Under the pieces are notes generated by a model. That model worked only from the letters and a program-made list of their open reading frames with translations, searched no databases and had not been told where the DNA came from. A stretch of DNA of 64,000 bases, taken from positions 1 to 64,000 of the IMG/VR virus record IMGVR_UViG_3300010149_000016. One strand, given 5' to 3'. Below, in pieces: positions 42,206 through 49,800 of the stretch (within the stretch, counting starts at the first letter, position 1; each line of letters starts with the position of its first letter). This DNA is from a virus. Position numbers and translations under genes: made by a program.

Positions 42206-42653
42206 GCTAAACATTAAAAGTGAAATGGCGGCAATTGATACTAAAGATAGAGCTTGGTACGATAGTCTTACTGATGAAGAAAAGAACAAACTTGGTTTAT
42301 GGTTACTTATGCGTTACACTAGTAGTTGTGGCGATAAGATGTTTACAGAGCATTATTTAGAATGGACTAATGAAGTTGTAAATGTACACTTCAATAAAAT
42401 AAGAAAACATCCACAATTGCAGTTTCAACTGATGCAATTAGTAGGACTTGGTAAAACTACGTTTCATCCTTGGATTGCTCCAGGCAAAGCAATGAAAAAG
42501 AATAAAATACAAAAATGGGTAACTGAAAACTATAGTCACTTAAATGATGATGAGATAGAAATATTTATTAGCACAAAAACAAAAGATGATTGGAAAGATC
42601 TATTTGAAGAATATGGGCTAGATAAAAAACAAATAAAAGAATTATTAAAATGA
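42195..42653 (+). CDS. Possible clamp-loader small subunit (gp62-like)
   Basis: The start is TTG at 42195 (MSNKLNIKSEMAAID), with AAGGAG 9 bases upstream; no ATG fits better. The 152-residue helical product ends with 'KAMKKNKIQKWVTENY' and 'DWKDLFEEYGLDKKQIKELL'. In small T4 clamp-loader subunits (gp62) a basic K-x-K-R-x-x-K-W segment precedes a short C-terminal helix, and this is similar in style. The match is weak and gp44/gp45 are not in this window, so treat it as a hypothesis. Confidence 0.55.
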   Translation: MSNKLNIKSEMAAIDTKDRAWYDSLTDEEKNKLGLWLLMRYTSSCGDKMFTEHYLEWTNEVVNVHFNKIRKHPQLQFQLMQLVGLGKTTFHPWIAPGKAMKKNKIQKWVTENYSHLNDDEIEIFISTKTKDDWKDLFEEYGLDKKQIKELLK

Positions 42654-43318
42654 CGTTTACGGCTTTAGATCTAAATATAACAGATGAAGATAGAAAAGCC
42701 ATGTATAATGAAGTAATGTCAGTTGACGATAATTATTGGCACTACAACGAATTTCGTGGATGTAAAATGTTACCTGTATTTAATGCAGGCGGTCAGCTTG
42801 GTGGACAAGCAGAAGGCAAAAATACAAGACATGGAGAATTTGCATATACTGAACCTGCACAGAAGTGGACATTTACACAAAAACTTTTAAAAGAAAAAGT
42901 ATTTCCATGGATGAAACCATTGGGTAGAGTTACTATATTAAGAACACCTGCAGGGTATGGATTAAATGTACATTTAGATAGCAAGGTTGATGAAATAGGA
43001 ACACTACAACATAAATTTAGAATTGTGTTAAATGGTAATGTTGATAAGTTGTATTTTATAGATAAGAAACATAATAAAGTTTATATTCCAGAAAATTACA
43101 CTACATATGTATTAGATGGCAGTCATCCACATGCACTTGAGCCAGGAACGGAAGAAAAAGTTACATTGTGTATAGGAGCACCATGGACTGGACAACCAAC
43201 AGAAAAATATGTTGACTTGATTAATAACTCATTATATAATATGAAAGTCAGTAGACCAGACAGTTTAAAAGAAAACTGGACTGATCCTTTTTGGAAAATG
43301 GAAACTATTAATGTTTAA
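42650..43318 (+). CDS. 2OG-Fe(II) oxygenase-like protein
   Basis: The 222-residue product has His108-Leu-Asp110 in 'YGLNVHLDSKVDEI' and two distal histidines in 'YVLDGSHPHALEPGTEEKVT' (His159 or His161 as iron ligand). 'HKFRIVLNGNVDKLYFID' fits the strand that runs alongside the site. It overlaps its neighbours by 4 and 8 bases. It is the only member of the oxygenase group placed among replication genes. Substrate unknown. Confidence 0.75.
   Translation: MTFTALDLNITDEDRKAMYNEVMSVDDNYWHYNEFRGCKMLPVFNAGGQLGGQAEGKNTRHGEFAYTEPAQKWTFTQKLLKEKVFPWMKPLGRVTILRTPAGYGLNVHLDSKVDEIGTLQHKFRIVLNGNVDKLYFIDKKHNKVYIPENYTTYVLDGSHPHALEPGTEEKVTLCIGAPWTGQPTEKYVDLINNSLYNMKVSRPDSLKENWTDPFWKMETINV
43212..43240 (+). 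promoter_or_regulatory. Sigma70-like promoter inside oxygenase gene
   Basis: TTGACT (43212-43217), 17 nt, TATAAT (43235-43240), with start point ~43247, about 64 bases before the zinc-finger gene. It is embedded in coding sequence. Confidence 0.5.
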
Positions 43319-43982
43319 ATGTAATTATTGTGGAAAAACTTTTAAAAAAGAAAGTACACTAGCAGTACATATGTGTGAACAGAAACGTAGGTTTATGCAA
43401 AAAGGCGAACAACATGTTCAACTTGGTTTTAGAGCATTTCAATTATTTTACAAAATAGGAACAAATTCAAAAAATGAAAAAAGCTATGAAGATTTTGCAA
43501 AAAGTCAATACTACATTGGCTTCTGTAAGTTCGGTTATTATTGTCGCGACATTGGTATCGATGATGTACCGGCTTACGCAACTTGGTTAATAAAGAATCA
43601 AGTAAGATTAGATCATTGGTGTAGAGATAAACAATTTACGTCTTGGATGAAAGAGCGTTTAAGAACAGAAACTGTAGATAGAGCAGTAGAAAGAACAATA
43701 CTATTTTTGCAAACATGGGCAAAAGAAAATAATACAACATATAATACATATTTTGATTCTGTTGCACCAAGTTTAGCAGTATTTCATATTTGTAGTGGAA
43801 AAATTTCACCATGGGTATTGTTTACTAGTACATCAGCACAACGATTAATTGATAACTTTAATAGTGAACAATTAAAAATGATCACAGACTATTTAGAAAT
43901 AGATTACTGGCAACGTGCAATGAAAGTTAATCCACAGGATACTAAATGGGTTACGGAAATATTAGAGCAAGCAACTATATGA
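43311..43982 (+). CDS. Zinc-finger protein of unknown function
   Basis: The 223-residue product opens with a single classical finger, 'MFKCNYCGKTFKKESTLAVH' then M-C, i.e. C-x2-C-x12-H-x-C. A helical, Trp/Phe-rich domain of ~190 residues follows ('SQYYIGFCKFGYYCRDIGID', 'DHWCRDKQFTSWMKERLRTE'). C2H2-type fingers are unusual in phages but occur in several marine T4-like genomes as I recall. The finger probably binds DNA; the large domain is unclassified. It overlaps the upstream gene by 8 bases and a 28-codon ORF by 4. Confidence 0.75.
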   Translation: MFKCNYCGKTFKKESTLAVHMCEQKRRFMQKGEQHVQLGFRAFQLFYKIGTNSKNEKSYEDFAKSQYYIGFCKFGYYCRDIGIDDVPAYATWLIKNQVRLDHWCRDKQFTSWMKERLRTETVDRAVERTILFLQTWAKENNTTYNTYFDSVAPSLAVFHICSGKISPWVLFTSTSAQRLIDNFNSEQLKMITDYLEIDYWQRAMKVNPQDTKWVTEILEQATI

Positions 43983-44065
43983 TATTATCTATAATTTTTA
44001 TATTGTGTTGTTTTATAATACCAATTGCTTTATTATATAAAATGAATAATGAGGATCCAAGATGA
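43979..44065 (+). CDS. Tiny single-helix membrane protein, 28 residues
   Basis: This ORF (MILSIIFILCCFIIPIALLY then KMNNEDPR) starts at an ATG that overlaps the zinc-finger stop (ATATGA). It ends TGA overlapping the next ATG (ATGA at 44062). It is one hydrophobic helix with a short polar C-terminus. Tight coupling at both ends argues that it is translated. No ribosome site of its own is clear, so a coding role is moderately supported. Confidence 0.55.
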   Translation: MILSIIFILCCFIIPIALLYKMNNEDPR

Positions 44066-44646
44066 TAGTAAACACAGATATTGATATTGATGTAGCAAAT
44101 AGAGATAAGCTACTTAATATTATTAAAGGAATACCTGCAATGATTGCACGTGATAACAAACAAGTTAAACATAATACAGGTGTATACTTTCACGAGATTC
44201 CTAGTAATCCATTTAATGGACTTAGTACAATAGATCACAAAGAAGCTGAAGAAATGGGCTACTTTAAAATTGATATACTTAATGTTGGTTTATATAAAAA
44301 GATAGAATCTAAAAAACAATTAGATGATTTACTAGCAATGGAACCAATGTGGGAATTGTTAGAACATAAAGAAGTAGTGGAACAGTGTTTTCATATTCAT
44401 AAACATTTTGCTATTGTTGGACAGATGAAACCAAAAAGCGTTGAACAAATGGCCGCAGTACTTGCAGTAATTAGACCTGCTAAAAGATATTTAATTGGCA
44501 AAGATTGGAATACTATTAATAAAGAAGTATGGGTTAAACCTACTAATGGAGATTATTACTTTAAAAAAGCACATGCTCATGCGTATGCAATGGCAATTGT
44601 ATTACAATTAAATATGTTAGCTACGGGTTTTTCTTTACAAGATTAA
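44062..44646 (+). CDS. DnaE-like fragment (DNA polymerase III alpha-derived)
   Basis: The 194-residue product reads like pieces of bacterial DnaE joined together. 'MGYFKIDILNVGLYKKI' matches G-L-V-K-F-D-F-L-G-L-x-T-L-x-I (the strand with the third catalytic Asp), 'MKPKSVEQMAAVLAVIRP' matches P-x-x-x-E-D-M-x-A-L-x-A-L-x-R-P, and 'FKKAHAHAYAMAIVLQLNML' matches F-N-K-S-H-S-A-A-Y-A. The PHP domain and the P-D-x-D-x-D motif with the other two catalytic acids are absent, so it is probably not a polymerase. It may be a decoy, clamp-binding or structural relic. GAGGAT precedes the ATG. Its end overlaps a convergent gene. Confidence 0.72.
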   Translation: MIVNTDIDIDVANRDKLLNIIKGIPAMIARDNKQVKHNTGVYFHEIPSNPFNGLSTIDHKEAEEMGYFKIDILNVGLYKKIESKKQLDDLLAMEPMWELLEHKEVVEQCFHIHKHFAIVGQMKPKSVEQMAAVLAVIRPAKRYLIGKDWNTINKEVWVKPTNGDYYFKKAHAHAYAMAIVLQLNMLATGFSLQD

Positions 44647-44992
44647 TACTTCGTCTTTTAATACGTTTAGTAATACTGTTACTTAATCTTACTTCTGGTC
44701 CTGCAATTATATCCATTTGTTTAACATTAAAACTCTGTACACAATATTGGAAATTCCATCTATTAAGTAATGCAATATTAATAGGTAATTTTCTGTTAGT
44801 TTCCCACCACCATTCTTCACCAAGTACTAAAAACTTTTCTTTTTCTGACATTTCTGATAAACGATCGTAGACGTACATGCTTGCAACTTGGTTATCTATG
44901 TTTTGGATAATACCTAGATATTCGTTGCCAGCATACTCAACGACTGTTAGGAACGGATATTCGTCCAAGAGTTTCTGATGTTTTGTTTGCAT
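44621..44992 (-). CDS. Conserved hypothetical protein (minus strand)
   Basis: The 123-residue product has 'FLTVVEYAGNEYLGIIQNID', 'FLVLGEEWWWETNRKLPIN' and a basic C-terminus (TKRIKRRSINLVKK). The Trp-rich E-W-W-W-E-x-N-R block and the G-P-E-V-R-L-S segment look conserved in marine phages as I recall, without known function. It is an isolated minus-strand gene with its own late-type box (GCTAAATA, 44999-45006) six bases before the ATG. It overlaps the convergent DnaE-like gene by 26 bases. Confidence 0.75.
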   Translation of the reverse strand: MQTKHQKLLDEYPFLTVVEYAGNEYLGIIQNIDNQVASMYVYDRLSEMSEKEKFLVLGEEWWWETNRKLPINIALLNRWNFQYCVQSFNVKQMDIIAGPEVRLSNSITKRIKRRSINLVKKNP

Positions 44993-44998
44993 TACATC

Positions 44999-45006
44999 TA
45001 TTTAGC
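44999..45006 (-). promoter_or_regulatory. Late-type promoter GCTAAATA (minus strand)
   Basis: On the minus strand GCTAAATA ends 6 bases before the ATG at 44992. With T4 spacing the +1 would be one base before the ATG. An AAAGG overlapping the box is 13 bases from the ATG, too far for a normal ribosome site and inside the promoter. Confidence 0.6.
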
Positions 45007-45028
45007 CTTTAAAAATCTGACAGAATTT

Positions 45029-45036
45029 GATAAATA
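45029..45036 (+). promoter_or_regulatory. Late promoter GATAAATA
   Basis: Exact late motif 19 bases before the virion-like gene at 45056, with AGGAG between. It is divergent from the minus-strand box at 44999-45006. Confidence 0.75.
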
Positions 45037-45055
45037 CTTTACAGGAGTCTAACAC

Positions 45056-45889
45056 ATGTCAAATTACGGAACAACATATAATATAAACCAAACAGGTGAA
45101 TTATACACATTAGAAGATCACGGTTCAGCACCAGGACTAGGCAAATATGCTAGTGCAAAAGGTACAGCCGTTAATAGCCCAGTTAATTACAGATTTTTAA
45201 AACTATTTCGTGGTTTTGATAATGAGTTTTTCTTCTTTGTAAAGAATCAAGATAGAAAACCTATCATGTTACACGGTACTACAATGCAAGTGTCGTTTAT
45301 TGATAGAGATGATAGATCAACAGTAATAAGTAAAAAAGCAATTATAACTGATTACGAAGCAGGATCTGTTAAAGTAGTAATAACTAGCGGTGAAAGTGGA
45401 TTATTTTCACAAGGACTATATGATCTAGTGTTTAGTTATACTACAGATCAGGGATTAGTAGTTCCTATGTACTGTGACTTAAATATGAGACCTAACTATA
45501 CAGTTGAGTGCTCAGAAGAAGGAGATGCTTTACCATTAACTACACAAATTAACGATTCATTTACTACTCAAGTTATAAACAATGATACATACTACTTTAG
45601 TAGTGCATTAAGAGCAACAGGCTACTACAATAAACCAAATGGACTTATCACTATTGCTGTTTATGGAACAGGATATACTGGTAATTTTTGGATACAGGGT
45701 GCATTAAGCGATAACCCATCAGAAAATGACTGGTTTGATATTACATTAGGTACATACACACAGCCATTTTATCCATACAACGGACACACAGGCATAGATC
45801 CTTGGACTTTCCGTACAAATGTTAAATATATAAGATCAAAGCACACTCAACCTGCAGGAACACTTGACAAAGTTATAGTTAGAGTGTAA
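45056..45889 (+). CDS. Probable virion structural protein
   Basis: The 277-residue, beta-rich product starts 'MSNYGTTYNINQTGELYTLE', has 'YRFLKLFRGFDNEFFFFVKN', and a C-terminal half with 'GYTGNFWIQGALSDNPSEND' and 'DPWTFRTNVKYIRSKHTQPA', resembling beta-sandwich accessory virion or baseplate proteins. Late expression is indicated by its own promoter. It is a late island inserted among replication genes. The family is not identified. Confidence 0.7.
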   Translation: MSNYGTTYNINQTGELYTLEDHGSAPGLGKYASAKGTAVNSPVNYRFLKLFRGFDNEFFFFVKNQDRKPIMLHGTTMQVSFIDRDDRSTVISKKAIITDYEAGSVKVVITSGESGLFSQGLYDLVFSYTTDQGLVVPMYCDLNMRPNYTVECSEEGDALPLTTQINDSFTTQVINNDTYYFSSALRATGYYNKPNGLITIAVYGTGYTGNFWIQGALSDNPSENDWFDITLGTYTQPFYPYNGHTGIDPWTFRTNVKYIRSKHTQPAGTLDKVIVRV

Positions 45890-45892
45890 TAT
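45864..45892 (+). promoter_or_regulatory. Promoter of primase, leaderless layout
   Basis: TTGACA (45864-45869), 17 nt, TAATAT (45887-45892), then exactly 6 bases to the primase ATG at 45899. The -10 box is imperfect (4 of 6), but spacing is identical to that at uvsW and the exonuclease gene. No Shine-Dalgarno is present. Confidence 0.65.
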
Positions 45893-45898
45893 ATACAC

Positions 45899-46912
45899 AT
45901 GACATTAATGAATGATTACGTTAGAACTCTGGTTCCGGTTAATTGGCGATCTAGTCCTAGTGGCTGGATTAGCGGTAACTGTCCGATGTGTGTACGTAAT
46001 GGCCAAAGCAGACCAGATACAAAAGGTAGAGGCGGATTCTTATTTGATGAAGAAAAATTTCAATATAATTGTTTTAACTGCAATTATAAAACAGGATGGA
46101 GTCCACAGAGTAAAATTACAACAAGATTAAAAAATTTGTTAGTAACACTTGGTGGCGACGAAAATGATATTCAACGTATACAATTAGAATTATTGCGTGA
46201 GCAAGATGTAGCTACATTATTAATAAAAACTGAGAAACGTAAAAACTTAGTTATTGATTGGGATGAAAAACAATTACCAGAAGATGCTAGACCATTTATG
46301 GAATTTAAAGAACCAGATGTTGATTGGACTGAAGCAGCTACATATTTGACAAATAGGGGATTTGATATAACTGATTCAAGATTTATGTGGAGTCCTAGTA
46401 AACAACATGGCAGAGTAAATAAGAGATTTATTTTACCATTTACATATAAAAATAAAGTAGTTGGATATACTGCTAGATGGGCCGGTGATAATATACCAGA
46501 TGGAATGCCTAAGTATTATAATCAGCAACCTAAAAAAGATTTTGTATATGGATTAGATAAACAAACAAGAGATAAGCAAATAGTTATTGTATCAGAAGGA
46601 CAACTTGATGCTATTGTAACAGATGGTTGTGCAATTGGTAGTAATAATATAAATGAAGAACAAGCAGATATATTACATAGTTTAGAGAAACAAATTATAA
46701 TATTACCTGATGCTGATGAAGCTGGTAAATTAATGTGCAAAGCGGCTATAAAACATGGTTGGAGTGTAGCATTTCCTGAATGGAAAGACTGTAAAGATGC
46801 AAGTGATGCCTTGACAAAATACGGAAGATTGTATACAATAACAAGTATTATAGAAAGTGCTGAAAGTAATAAAACAAAAATTGAATTAATGATGAGAAAG
46901 TATTGCAAATGA
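45899..46912 (+). CDS. gp61: DNA primase gp61
   Basis: The 337-residue product has an N-terminal zinc motif (C-P-M-C then 'FQYNCFNCNYKTGW'), a T4-type primase middle ('YLTNRGFDITDSRFMWSPSK') and TOPRIM elements 'IVIVSEGQLDAIVTDGCA' and 'QIIILPDADEAGKLM'. It makes RNA primers on the lagging strand with helicase gp41, whose gene follows by a 4-base overlap (ATGA). The start codon directly follows a promoter box with no leader. Confidence 0.92.
   Translation: MTLMNDYVRTLVPVNWRSSPSGWISGNCPMCVRNGQSRPDTKGRGGFLFDEEKFQYNCFNCNYKTGWSPQSKITTRLKNLLVTLGGDENDIQRIQLELLREQDVATLLIKTEKRKNLVIDWDEKQLPEDARPFMEFKEPDVDWTEAATYLTNRGFDITDSRFMWSPSKQHGRVNKRFILPFTYKNKVVGYTARWAGDNIPDGMPKYYNQQPKKDFVYGLDKQTRDKQIVIVSEGQLDAIVTDGCAIGSNNINEEQADILHSLEKQIIILPDADEAGKLMCKAAIKHGWSVAFPEWKDCKDASDALTKYGRLYTITSIIESAESNKTKIELMMRKYCK
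46811..46839 (+). promoter_or_regulatory. Sigma70-like promoter inside primase gene
   Basis: TTGACA (46811-46816), 17 nt, TACAAT (46834-46839), with start point ~46846, 63 bases before the helicase ATG. It could boost gp41 over gp61. It is embedded in coding sequence. Confidence 0.5.
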
Positions 46913-48312
46913 ATGAACAAGTAAAAGAATATAATGTAGACTTACAAAGATTGTTTGTGGAATTTTTAGCACAAGATAAAGATTTATTTGCTAGAGTAAA
47001 TGGTATTTTAGATCCACAATATTTTGATAGAGAATTGCGTAAAGGTGTAGAATTTATACAAGAGCATGCAGTAGGATATAGTGCATTACCTACACTAGAA
47101 CAAATACTTGCAACAACAGGATTAGAATTACAAGAACTTAAAGATGTAGATGATAGACATAAGCAATGGTTTATTGATGAGTTTGAAATATTTTGTAAAC
47201 ATAAGGCACTAGAAAGTGCAATTTTAAAAAGTGCTGATTTACTAGAAAAAGGTGAATACGGACCAGTAGAGCGTATGGTAAAAGAAGCAGTTCAAATTGG
47301 ACTAGCAAAGCATATGGGAACAGATTATTGGGAATCGCCAGCAGAACGTATTGAACGTGTTCGTAATCAACGTGGAGGTACAAGCACAGGTTGGGCAGAA
47401 ATTGATAAAAAATTATATGGTGGATTTAATAGAGGTGAATTGAATATATTTGCTGCACCATCAGGCGGTGGTAAGAGTTTATTCTTACAAAATTTAGGAT
47501 TAAACTGGGCATTAGCAGGATTAAATGTTGTATATGTAAGTTTAGAGCTTAGTGAAGAATTATGTAGTATGCGTTTAGATAGTATGTTAACTGGAATGAA
47601 TACACGTGATGTATTTAAAAATGCAGATGATGTAGATTTAAAAGTACGTATGCAAGGTAAAAATGCAGGTAAATTACAAATTGTACAATTACCTAATGGT
47701 ATTACAATTAATGCGATTACTAGTTACTTACGTGAATATGAAGTTAAGAACGATATTAAAGTTGATGCAATTTGCATAGATTATTTAGACTTAATGATGC
47801 CAGCACAAAACAAAGTTAATCCAAGTGACTTGTTTATTAAAGATAAATTTGTATCAGAAGAGTTACGTAACTTTGCAGTAGAGCATGATTTACTGTTTGC
47901 TACAGCATCACAGTTAAATAGAGCGGCAGTAGAAGAAGTAGAATTTGATCATTCTCACATTGCAGGTGGTTTGAGTAAGATTCAAACTGCTGATAACGTT
48001 ATTGGTATATTTACAAGCCAAGCAATGCGTGAACGTGGACGTTATCAAGTACAATTTATGAAAACTAGAAGTAGTAGTGGAGTAGGACAAAAAGTTGATT
48101 TAAAATTTGATATATCAGGCTTGCGTATTGAAGACTTAGATGATGATGAAGCAGGATCTACTATGAATCAACCTAGTGCTATGTTTGAAAAGATTAAAGC
48201 ACAGAATAAAATATCACATCAAGAGAAGAATATTGCTGAAAATAGTGTAGTTGAAAACACTATTTCGGGACATGATAAACTTCGCAGTATGTTAAAAAGA
48301 AGTAATAGTTAG
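46909..48312 (+). CDS. gp41: Replicative DNA helicase gp41 (DnaB-like)
   Basis: The ATG at 46909 overlaps the primase stop (ATGA); a TTG two codons earlier is less likely. The 467-residue product has a helical N-terminal domain and a RecA-type core: Walker A 'FAAPSGGGKSLFLQNLGLNW', 'VVYVSLELSEELCSMRLDSM', Walker B 'VDAICIDYLDLMMP', 'LFATASQLNRAAVEE' and 'IAGGLSKIQTADNVIGIFTS'. It is the hexameric 5'-3' helicase of the fork. A late promoter overlaps its stop region. Confidence 0.95.
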   Translation: MNEQVKEYNVDLQRLFVEFLAQDKDLFARVNGILDPQYFDRELRKGVEFIQEHAVGYSALPTLEQILATTGLELQELKDVDDRHKQWFIDEFEIFCKHKALESAILKSADLLEKGEYGPVERMVKEAVQIGLAKHMGTDYWESPAERIERVRNQRGGTSTGWAEIDKKLYGGFNRGELNIFAAPSGGGKSLFLQNLGLNWALAGLNVVYVSLELSEELCSMRLDSMLTGMNTRDVFKNADDVDLKVRMQGKNAGKLQIVQLPNGITINAITSYLREYEVKNDIKVDAICIDYLDLMMPAQNKVNPSDLFIKDKFVSEELRNFAVEHDLLFATASQLNRAAVEEVEFDHSHIAGGLSKIQTADNVIGIFTSQAMRERGRYQVQFMKTRSSSGVGQKVDLKFDISGLRIEDLDDDEAGSTMNQPSAMFEKIKAQNKISHQEKNIAENSVVENTISGHDKLRSMLKRSNS

Positions 48313-48319
48313 ATAAATA
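48312..48319 (+). promoter_or_regulatory. Late promoter GATAAATA
   Basis: Exact late motif beginning at the last base of the gp41 stop codon and 33 bases before the next ATG, with CGGAGA between. It switches transcription from replication genes to a late block. Confidence 0.7.
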
Positions 48320-48352
48320 CTACAATAAGTTGAACTTATTCGGAGAATATAC

Positions 48353-48601
48353 ATGAAGAAACGTACTCGTAGTCTTTTAGAAGAAATTAACTCGTTAGCA
48401 CCTAGAAAAGACAAGATCAGCATCTTGGAAAGCAAAGGTAATAATGCTATAAGTAGTATTATCAATATACTTGAGATGATTGACTCTAATTATGATAAAG
48501 AAACAGCTCAGGACTTAACTAAGCGTATTATGCTAAGTATTAAGAATAGAGATGTAGAACGTTTCAATCGTGGAGTTAAAAAGATCAGAGGTCCAAAATG
48601 A
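48353..48601 (+). CDS. Small basic helical protein
   Basis: The 82-residue product (MKKRTRSLLEEINSLAPRKD...) is basic and helical, with 'SIINILEMIDSNYDKETAQD' and a basic end (NRGVKKIRGPK). It has a late promoter and overlaps the next gene by 4 bases (ATGA). The first ~13 residues resemble a basic capsid-targeting lead. It may be a virion core component; function unknown. Confidence 0.7.
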   Translation: MKKRTRSLLEEINSLAPRKDKISILESKGNNAISSIINILEMIDSNYDKETAQDLTKRIMLSIKNRDVERFNRGVKKIRGPK

Positions 48602-49800
48602 AAGTAAGCGATATTGTAGGAACAAAAAAGCGTAAACCTAGAAATTCTAGGTTCCATAGACTTATTCAAAAAAGTTTATTTAAATCTGACCCAAATAAAT
48701 TATCAGAAGATGCAGGTGGTGCTAGAATTCAACATCTAGAAGACCTAATTTTATGGGATGGGACAGCAGGCGCAAAAAAAGCAATCGCTACTTTACATCA
48801 AGTTGAGAAACAACCAAATACAGTAACTATTAAATGGGACGGCTCACCGGCTGTTATGTTTGGTAGAAACGAAAAAGGTGAATTCATACTTACTGATAAA
48901 AGTGGATTTACTGCCAAAGGGTATGATGGAAGACCAACATCAGCAGAAGCATTACAAAGTATGTTAATGAATCGTCCTGGTGCAAGTAATCCCGATGCTA
49001 CTAAAGCATCTAACTATAAAAAGTTTGCAGGTAAAATGGCCAGCATATGGTCAAAAGTAGAAAGTACTGTACCTACTGATTTTAGAGGATACGTAATGGG
49101 TGATTTACTTTGGTTTAGTACACCGCAAGTAAAAGATAACAAGTTTACGTTTACTCCTAATACAACAACATATCAAGTTAAAGTAGACAGCGAAGTAGGT
49201 AAAAAGATAGCAGACAGTGATGTAGGTGTTGTAGTACACATGGCAGTTGATGCAGATGGACAAAAAAGCAATGTTGATATGTCACAATTCCAAGGTGGAG
49301 CAACATATATAATGCCTCCAGTTATGGTACAAAAATCACCAGGTGTAGATATTCCAGCAGTTGATGAATTAGAAAATTATTTAGATAAAAATGCACAAGC
49401 AATAGATAAATTGTTTAATGTGCCAGCAGAATTAAAAATGGCAGACTTTGGAAAGATACTTTATGCTTATATTAATAATAGCGTTAAACAAGGTAACTTA
49501 GATAACTTAGGTCCTTCTTTTGGTGATTATGTAAAAAATAGCAAGTTATCAGCACCAAAACAAGCACGTCTTATGGACTATATAAATAGTAACATAGATG
49601 GCTTTAATGCAACTTTTAATTTTATTAAAGGAATTAAAAAAGTTAAGAATACAGTTATTAAAACCTTAGATGCACAAGACGCAGATGTAGAAGCATTTAC
49701 AGCAGGCGAAAGAGGCGGAGAAGGTTATGTAGTTGACAAGGATGTTAAACTTGTAAACAGAGCAGGCTTTACAGCGGCTAACATGGCAAGGAATAATTAA
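48598..49800 (+). CDS. Nucleotidyltransferase/ligase-like protein in virion gene block
   Basis: The 400-residue product has a covalent nucleotidyltransferase-like motif I, Lys79-Trp-Asp-Gly in 'TVTIKWDGSPAVMFGR'. A motif III-like 'DFRGYVMGDLLW' (about residues 161-172), motif IV-like 'GEGYVV' (about 374-379) and a V-K-L-V motif V follow in the right order. In DNA/RNA ligases the motif I Lys carries AMP. I recall related cyanophage proteins listed only as a DUF (possibly DUF6267). The N-terminus is basic (KKRKPRNSRFHRLIQKS). The late promoter and neighbours suggest virion packaging. Enzymatic activity is unproven. Confidence 0.75.
   Translation: MKVSDIVGTKKRKPRNSRFHRLIQKSLFKSDPNKLSEDAGGARIQHLEDLILWDGTAGAKKAIATLHQVEKQPNTVTIKWDGSPAVMFGRNEKGEFILTDKSGFTAKGYDGRPTSAEALQSMLMNRPGASNPDATKASNYKKFAGKMASIWSKVESTVPTDFRGYVMGDLLWFSTPQVKDNKFTFTPNTTTYQVKVDSEVGKKIADSDVGVVVHMAVDADGQKSNVDMSQFQGGATYIMPPVMVQKSPGVDIPAVDELENYLDKNAQAIDKLFNVPAELKMADFGKILYAYINNSVKQGNLDNLGPSFGDYVKNSKLSAPKQARLMDYINSNIDGFNATFNFIKGIKKVKNTVIKTLDAQDADVEAFTAGERGGEGYVVDKDVKLVNRAGFTAANMARNN

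Noticed and set aside
44621-44992. Minus-strand frame as a shadow
   Set aside because: Rejection withdrawn: it has a conserved-looking protein, mostly non-overlapping position and its own promoter box, so it was kept as a gene.
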